In this document: positions 60,948 to 64,000 of the stretch, one piece after another
How the letters are laid out: the number at the start of each line of letters is the position of its first letter
Position numbering within the stretch: position 1 is the first letter of the stretch
Assembly: GCA_022565795.1 (NCBI GenBank)
Contig: JAIUMA010000005.1
Location: 1-64,000 of the forward strand
Length of the DNA: 64,000 nt
Origin: Balneolia bacterium
GTDB lineage: Bacteria; Bacteroidota; Rhodothermia; Balneolales; Cyclonatronaceae
Direction: 5' to 3'
Notes under the pieces: model-generated
Database searches by the model: none
Told to the model about the DNA's origin: nothing
Seen by the model: the letters and a program-made list of their open reading frames with translations, nothing else
Made by a program: the position numbers and the translations under genes

Positions 60948-61610
60948 ATGCAGAAAAGCTACTGGGAAGCGCGCTGGCGCAAAAATAAAATTGGTTTTCA
61001 CGGGGAGCAGCCCGATGAAGCGCTGACCTCACACTGGCCGAAGCTAGGCATCAATGATGCTGCTGTTGTGGCCGTTCCTCTGTGCGGAAAGTCTACTGAT
61101 TTGATTTGGCTTCGGAATCGGGGGCACGAGGTATATGGGGTTGAGTTCGTGGAGCAGGCCTGCCGCGATTTTTTTGAGGAGCAGGGAAAGGGTGATGCCC
61201 TCCGTGTTCGAAATCATCCGAAAGGGAATGTTTACAGCGCAGATGGCATCACCCTGCAGGCGGCCGATTTTATGAAGCTGCATCCCCGGGATGTTCCATC
61301 GGCAACGGTCCTGTACGACCGGGCGGCGCTGGTGGCTCTGCCGGAGGAGATGCGGGCCGAATATGTGGCGCAGTGTGTACGGCTGTTTCCGGATCTGGAG
61401 ACAATGCTGCTGGTAAGTTTTGAGTACGACAGCAGCCTGATGGGCGGGCCGCCGTTCAGCATATATGGAGACGAAATTCGACGTTTATACGGCGAAACCT
61501 TCACCGTTAAGGAGCTGAGCCGCACCGATATGGTGCCCGTTTCCGAAAAATACCAGCGTATAGGCCTTCCCGAAATGATAAAAGTGTGCTGGCTTCTTAA
61601 AAAGAAGTGA
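60948..61610 (+). CDS. tpm: Thiopurine S-methyltransferase-like enzyme
   Basis: A 220-residue SAM-dependent methyltransferase of the TPMT family. Opening Y-W-E-A-R-W-R-K-N-K-I-G-F-H, then V-P-L-C-G-K-S-T-D-L-I-W-L (SAM loop), G-V-E-F-V-E-Q-A, Y-D-R-A-A-L-V-A-L-P and E-M-I-K-V-C-W-L-L. Bacterial members methylate thiol, selenium or tellurium compounds; the natural substrate here is not known. Length and motifs are complete. Monocistronic behind a repeat-rich gap. Confidence 0.92.
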   Translation: MQKSYWEARWRKNKIGFHGEQPDEALTSHWPKLGINDAAVVAVPLCGKSTDLIWLRNRGHEVYGVEFVEQACRDFFEEQGKGDALRVRNHPKGNVYSADGITLQAADFMKLHPRDVPSATVLYDRAALVALPEEMRAEYVAQCVRLFPDLETMLLVSFEYDSSLMGGPPFSIYGDEIRRLYGETFTVKELSRTDMVPVSEKYQRIGLPEMIKVCWLLKKK

Positions 61611-61862
61611 AGCCCGACTAGCTGCTTTGGCCACGTTTATGCAAGTATCTCTGCGCCTCATCCGCCACGTTAGGCTGCTCACCGGCAGGTTATCCTGTTT
61701 ATACGTCTATTCCATGACAAACGTACTGCTGTGTTAACACAACTTAAACAGAGCGTGATATTTACCCGCATTTTTGTTAACAAGTTGCATATCTTTAATA
61801 CAGAATGTATTTTCAAATCTTGAATACGAATTCTTTAAATCCAAGTATTTCATTCCATTAAA

Positions 61863-62318
61863 ATGAATATAGACCAGAGAAACCGCATCGCCAGCATAGT
61901 GCTGATTATTGTTATTGTCGTTTTGGGCGTATGGCTGTACAACACCATTACGGGCCCATGGCAGGAAGTACAGGCTGAGCGTGCAGAAACTGAGCGGGTC
62001 CGCGAAAACCTTTTGGCCATCAATGATGCCATCCGCTATTTCAATGACCGCGAGAACCGTTTCCCGCCTTCTCTTGATTCACTGATGATTGTGCTTAGCA
62101 ACGATAATTTTTTCCTTGCCAACACCGACAGTCTTCTGAGAGGTCGTCGTTTCGACCTCGACACTTTCCTTGAGTCGCCACGCACCGGCAACCGCTTTGA
62201 GTACGCGCTTAACGACACCACTCGTCCGCATCTTTACCTGATTAGCGATCCTGACTCCGACGACCATGTAGGTACGCTTACTCGCGTAACCGACCGTGGT
62301 GCCCCAAGCTGGCGTTAG
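61863..62318 (+). CDS. Single-pass membrane protein, pseudopilin-like context
   Basis: A 151-residue protein: one N-terminal helix (I-V-L-I-I-V-I-V-V-L-G-V-W-L), a coiled segment A-E-R-A-E-T-E-R-V-R-E-N-L, then a small periplasmic domain with P-P-S-L-D-S-L and T-G-N-R-F-E-Y. This plan (helix, coil, F-P-x-S-L-D-S-L) resembles pseudopilin or PilN/PulG-type subunits, but without a prepilin cleavage site. It is 9 bases before the next gene, which has an N-terminus like PilM. Confidence 0.6.
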   Translation: MNIDQRNRIASIVLIIVIVVLGVWLYNTITGPWQEVQAERAETERVRENLLAINDAIRYFNDRENRFPPSLDSLMIVLSNDNFFLANTDSLLRGRRFDLDTFLESPRTGNRFEYALNDTTRPHLYLISDPDSDDHVGTLTRVTDRGAPSWR

Positions 62319-62327
62319 TCGTATGTT

Positions 62328-63191
62328 ATGAGCGAAGGCGACCATATACTCGGAATATGCTTCAGTGGTAATGCGCTTTATTACGCACTGAGGCATGTTC
62401 AGTCGGGTTCGGCTTTGCGCTACATTGGCAAAGCCGATTTCAGTTTTTCCGTAGAGGAAGCATTCGCCGCATCCGATGAGGCCCTGTGTTCCAATATCAA
62501 CACCACCATTCAGCGGATTGCCGCCAACTGGTCGGTTAATACCGTACGCATCGTAAGCTTCCCCCGCTTCGAATGCTGGACTTCTCTTCCTAAGCTTGCC
62601 TACGCCGACTCAACCGAGCGTGAGGCCCATTTGAGTATTCTTGCGCGCGGCAAAGAGCGTAACCGCCTTGAGACAACCTGGTTCGAAACGAGCAACCGCG
62701 ACTATCGCTTTCTGTCTATACGCGATCATACAATGGTAGAAATGCTCAACGCCTGCACCCGCTCTATATCCAATACCGAATACTGTGCCGATTTTGAAGT
62801 CGGTCTCGAGTGGATGCGCCATTCCGGCTCACGCGGCTCGTTTTTGGCTGTGGGCTGCAGCGAAAACACGGTGACCATCAGCTCGTTTTTGCTTGGCAAG
62901 CTTCGCGCAGCCACAAGGCTGAACTTTCGACACCCTGACGACCTTGCCTACAGCTGGCGCCAGAATGAGGTGCACTTGAGCTGGATGAAAGGCTACCACG
63001 AAGACATTCTGATGTACGGCTCCGGCTGCAGCGATATACTTAACCGTTTGAAGCCAATGTGGGATCAAAACGCTGAAATACGACGGATAAACACCCTCGG
63101 CGATATGAAGATTGAAGCTGAGGAGTCCACCTATTCTTTCCCGCTGGAACAGGCTTTCCCGGCCGTAATGATGGCCCTGAAAAGCGACTGA
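62328..63191 (+). CDS. Unrecognised protein, weakly PilM/ASKHA-like
   Basis: A 287-residue soluble protein. Its first strand I-L-G-I-C-F-S-G-N-A-L-Y-Y-A resembles the phosphate-1 loop of the actin-like ASKHA fold, and F-L-A-V-G-C-S-E-N-T-V-T-I-S near residue 172 may be a second such loop. No firm match. Together with the upstream anchored protein it may be a reduced PilM-PilN-type pair or part of an inner-membrane complex. It lies 20 bases before rsmD and likely shares the transcript. Confidence 0.6.
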   Translation: MSEGDHILGICFSGNALYYALRHVQSGSALRYIGKADFSFSVEEAFAASDEALCSNINTTIQRIAANWSVNTVRIVSFPRFECWTSLPKLAYADSTEREAHLSILARGKERNRLETTWFETSNRDYRFLSIRDHTMVEMLNACTRSISNTEYCADFEVGLEWMRHSGSRGSFLAVGCSENTVTISSFLLGKLRAATRLNFRHPDDLAYSWRQNEVHLSWMKGYHEDILMYGSGCSDILNRLKPMWDQNAEIRRINTLGDMKIEAEESTYSFPLEQAFPAVMMALKSD

Positions 63192-63211
63192 GCCACTTTC
63201 CTAAACTGTTT

Positions 63212-63790
63212 ATGAGAATTATTACCGGAAAATTAAAGGGGCGCCGTTTTGATGCTCCTAAAGATGTACAGGTTCGACCGACTTCCGACCGGGCCAAAGA
63301 GGGTCTGTTCAACGTAATCGAAGCCCGCCGCTACCTCAATAACACAAAGGTTCTGGATCTTTTCGCCGGCAGCGGCAACCTGAGCTTTGAGGCCATTTCC
63401 CGTGGCGCCCGCTCCGCCCTGATGATTGAAGCCAGCACCAATGCGGTGAAACACATTTCAAAAACGGCCGAGACCTTTGGAATTGCCGATCAGGTTTCGG
63501 TTATGGCTTTGCCAGTAGAGCGTTTCCTGAAGCAAAGAAGCACGCCTTACGACATCGTTTTTGCTGATCCGCCTTATGACTGGCCCGAAATACCGGAAAT
63601 GGTGGAGCAGATTCTCGGCGACGGATGGCTCGAACCTGACGGCTGGTTTATTCTGGAGCATGATGTGCGCCATCTTTTTCATGACCACCCGAGGTGCGTG
63701 TTCACCAAACCGTACGGGCGAACCGTTGTGAGTATCTTCATGCTTCCGGAAAATGAGGACAGCGATGATGAACAAGCGCCCGGACCTTAA
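63212..63790 (+). CDS. rsmD: 16S rRNA (guanine-966-N2)-methyltransferase RsmD
   Basis: A 192-residue SAM methyltransferase acting on G966 of 16S rRNA in the 30S subunit. It has M-R-I-I-T-G-K-L-K-G-R-R, R-P-T-S-D-R-A-K-E-G-L-F-N, the SAM motif V-L-D-L-F-A-G-S-G-N-L and the catalytic A-D-P-P-Y. Length fits (E. coli 198). The tail is acidic. The order rsmD-coaD is common across bacteria. Confidence 0.97.
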   Translation: MRIITGKLKGRRFDAPKDVQVRPTSDRAKEGLFNVIEARRYLNNTKVLDLFAGSGNLSFEAISRGARSALMIEASTNAVKHISKTAETFGIADQVSVMALPVERFLKQRSTPYDIVFADPPYDWPEIPEMVEQILGDGWLEPDGWFILEHDVRHLFHDHPRCVFTKPYGRTVVSIFMLPENEDSDDEQAPGP

Positions 63791-63829
63791 CCCAAACGGA
63801 TCTTTTACTTCGAACAAGAGGATTTTCCT

Positions 63830-64000
63830 ATGAAAGCGCTCTATCCCGGCACATTCGACCCTATAACCTTCGGGCATCTCGACATCCTCGAGCGAGCCAC
63901 GTCTCTATTCGACGAAGTTGTGATTACCGTAGCAGTTAACACTAAAAAGGAATCCGTCTTCACCAAAGAGGAGCGCATTGAGCTCATCGAAAAGGCCATT
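63830..64000 (+). CDS. coaD: Phosphopantetheine adenylyltransferase, 5' end only
   Basis: The first 57 codons of CoaD, which makes dephospho-CoA from ATP and 4'-phosphopantetheine. [16 protein letters not shown] holds the T/H-x-G-H nucleotidyl-transfer motif; [12 protein letters not shown] follows as expected. Ribosome site AAGAGGAT lies upstream. The gene continues beyond the window's end. Confidence 0.97.
   Translation, partial: MKALYPGTFDPITFGHLDILERATSLFDEVVITVAVNTKKESVFTKEERIELIEKAI

Overview
The window looks like a chromosomal segment from a member of the Balneolota/Rhodothermota branch of the FCB group. The main reason is five secreted proteins ending in the roughly 75-residue C-terminal sorting domain with the N-Y-P-N-P-F-N-P signature, typical of type IX secretion cargo in that branch. 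Supporting signs are many lipoproteins with L-x-x-C lipoboxes, a 7TM-DISM histidine kinase, DUF4398/OmpA lipoproteins and AT-rich leaders with weak Shine-Dalgarno sites. Taxonomy is inferred from protein style, not from a marker gene. There are no rRNA or tRNA genes, CRISPR arrays, phage genes or intact insertion sequences. Both edges cut a gene: a sorting-domain protein on the left and coaD on the right.

Layout. 1-4350: sorting-domain cargo, a BspA-like surface protein, a lipoprotein and endonuclease IV (nfo). 4355-9724: a cardiolipin-synthase-like enzyme, then an array of three beta-propeller lipoproteins and a small membrane protein. 10001-15788: an MhqO-like ring-cleaving dioxygenase, a DUF4112 protein, a secreted GH81 beta-1,3-glucanase and a small VOC protein. 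16638-22362: a tight four-gene cassette GT4/toroid - GH130 - GT4 - GH130, the best candidate for an under-described system. 22363-26624: toxin relic, M23 protein, XRE regulator plus duplicated-domain membrane protein, orphan PAS kinase, DUF805. 27249-35797: YCF48-type secreted propeller, class-C serine hydrolase, PRC-barrel protein, and a run of an outer-membrane-like protein with three lipoproteins. 35819-40311: NAD-dependent epimerase-like protein, NatAB-type ABC exporter and a membrane protein. 40420-43289: a hypothetical protein and the ergothioneine pair egtB-egtD. 43420-46306: AAA/DUF4143 ATPase with an operator-like upstream region, and a second BspA-like cargo protein. 46574-50001: ABC exporter with two DUF3526 permeases. 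50023-53621: two flavoproteins and a CobW/ZigA GTPase preceded by two Zur/Fur-like boxes. 54003-60264: DUF4398 lipoprotein, OmpA lipoprotein, a two-component pair, MATE transporter, metallopeptidase. 60948-64000: TPMT-like methyltransferase, an unrecognised two-gene unit, rsmD and coaD.

The spaces between genes hold several families of short degenerate repeats. The clearest has GGACGCAGA/TCTGCGTCC ends and forms imperfect hairpins of about 85-135 bp. Others are a CCTCTCCTTGAGGAGAGG palindrome, AATTCACAATT-type microrepeats and an AAACACTAAAAA motif. In one place such a repeat supplies the last codons of a gene. These repeats explain most of the non-coding space that no gene explains.
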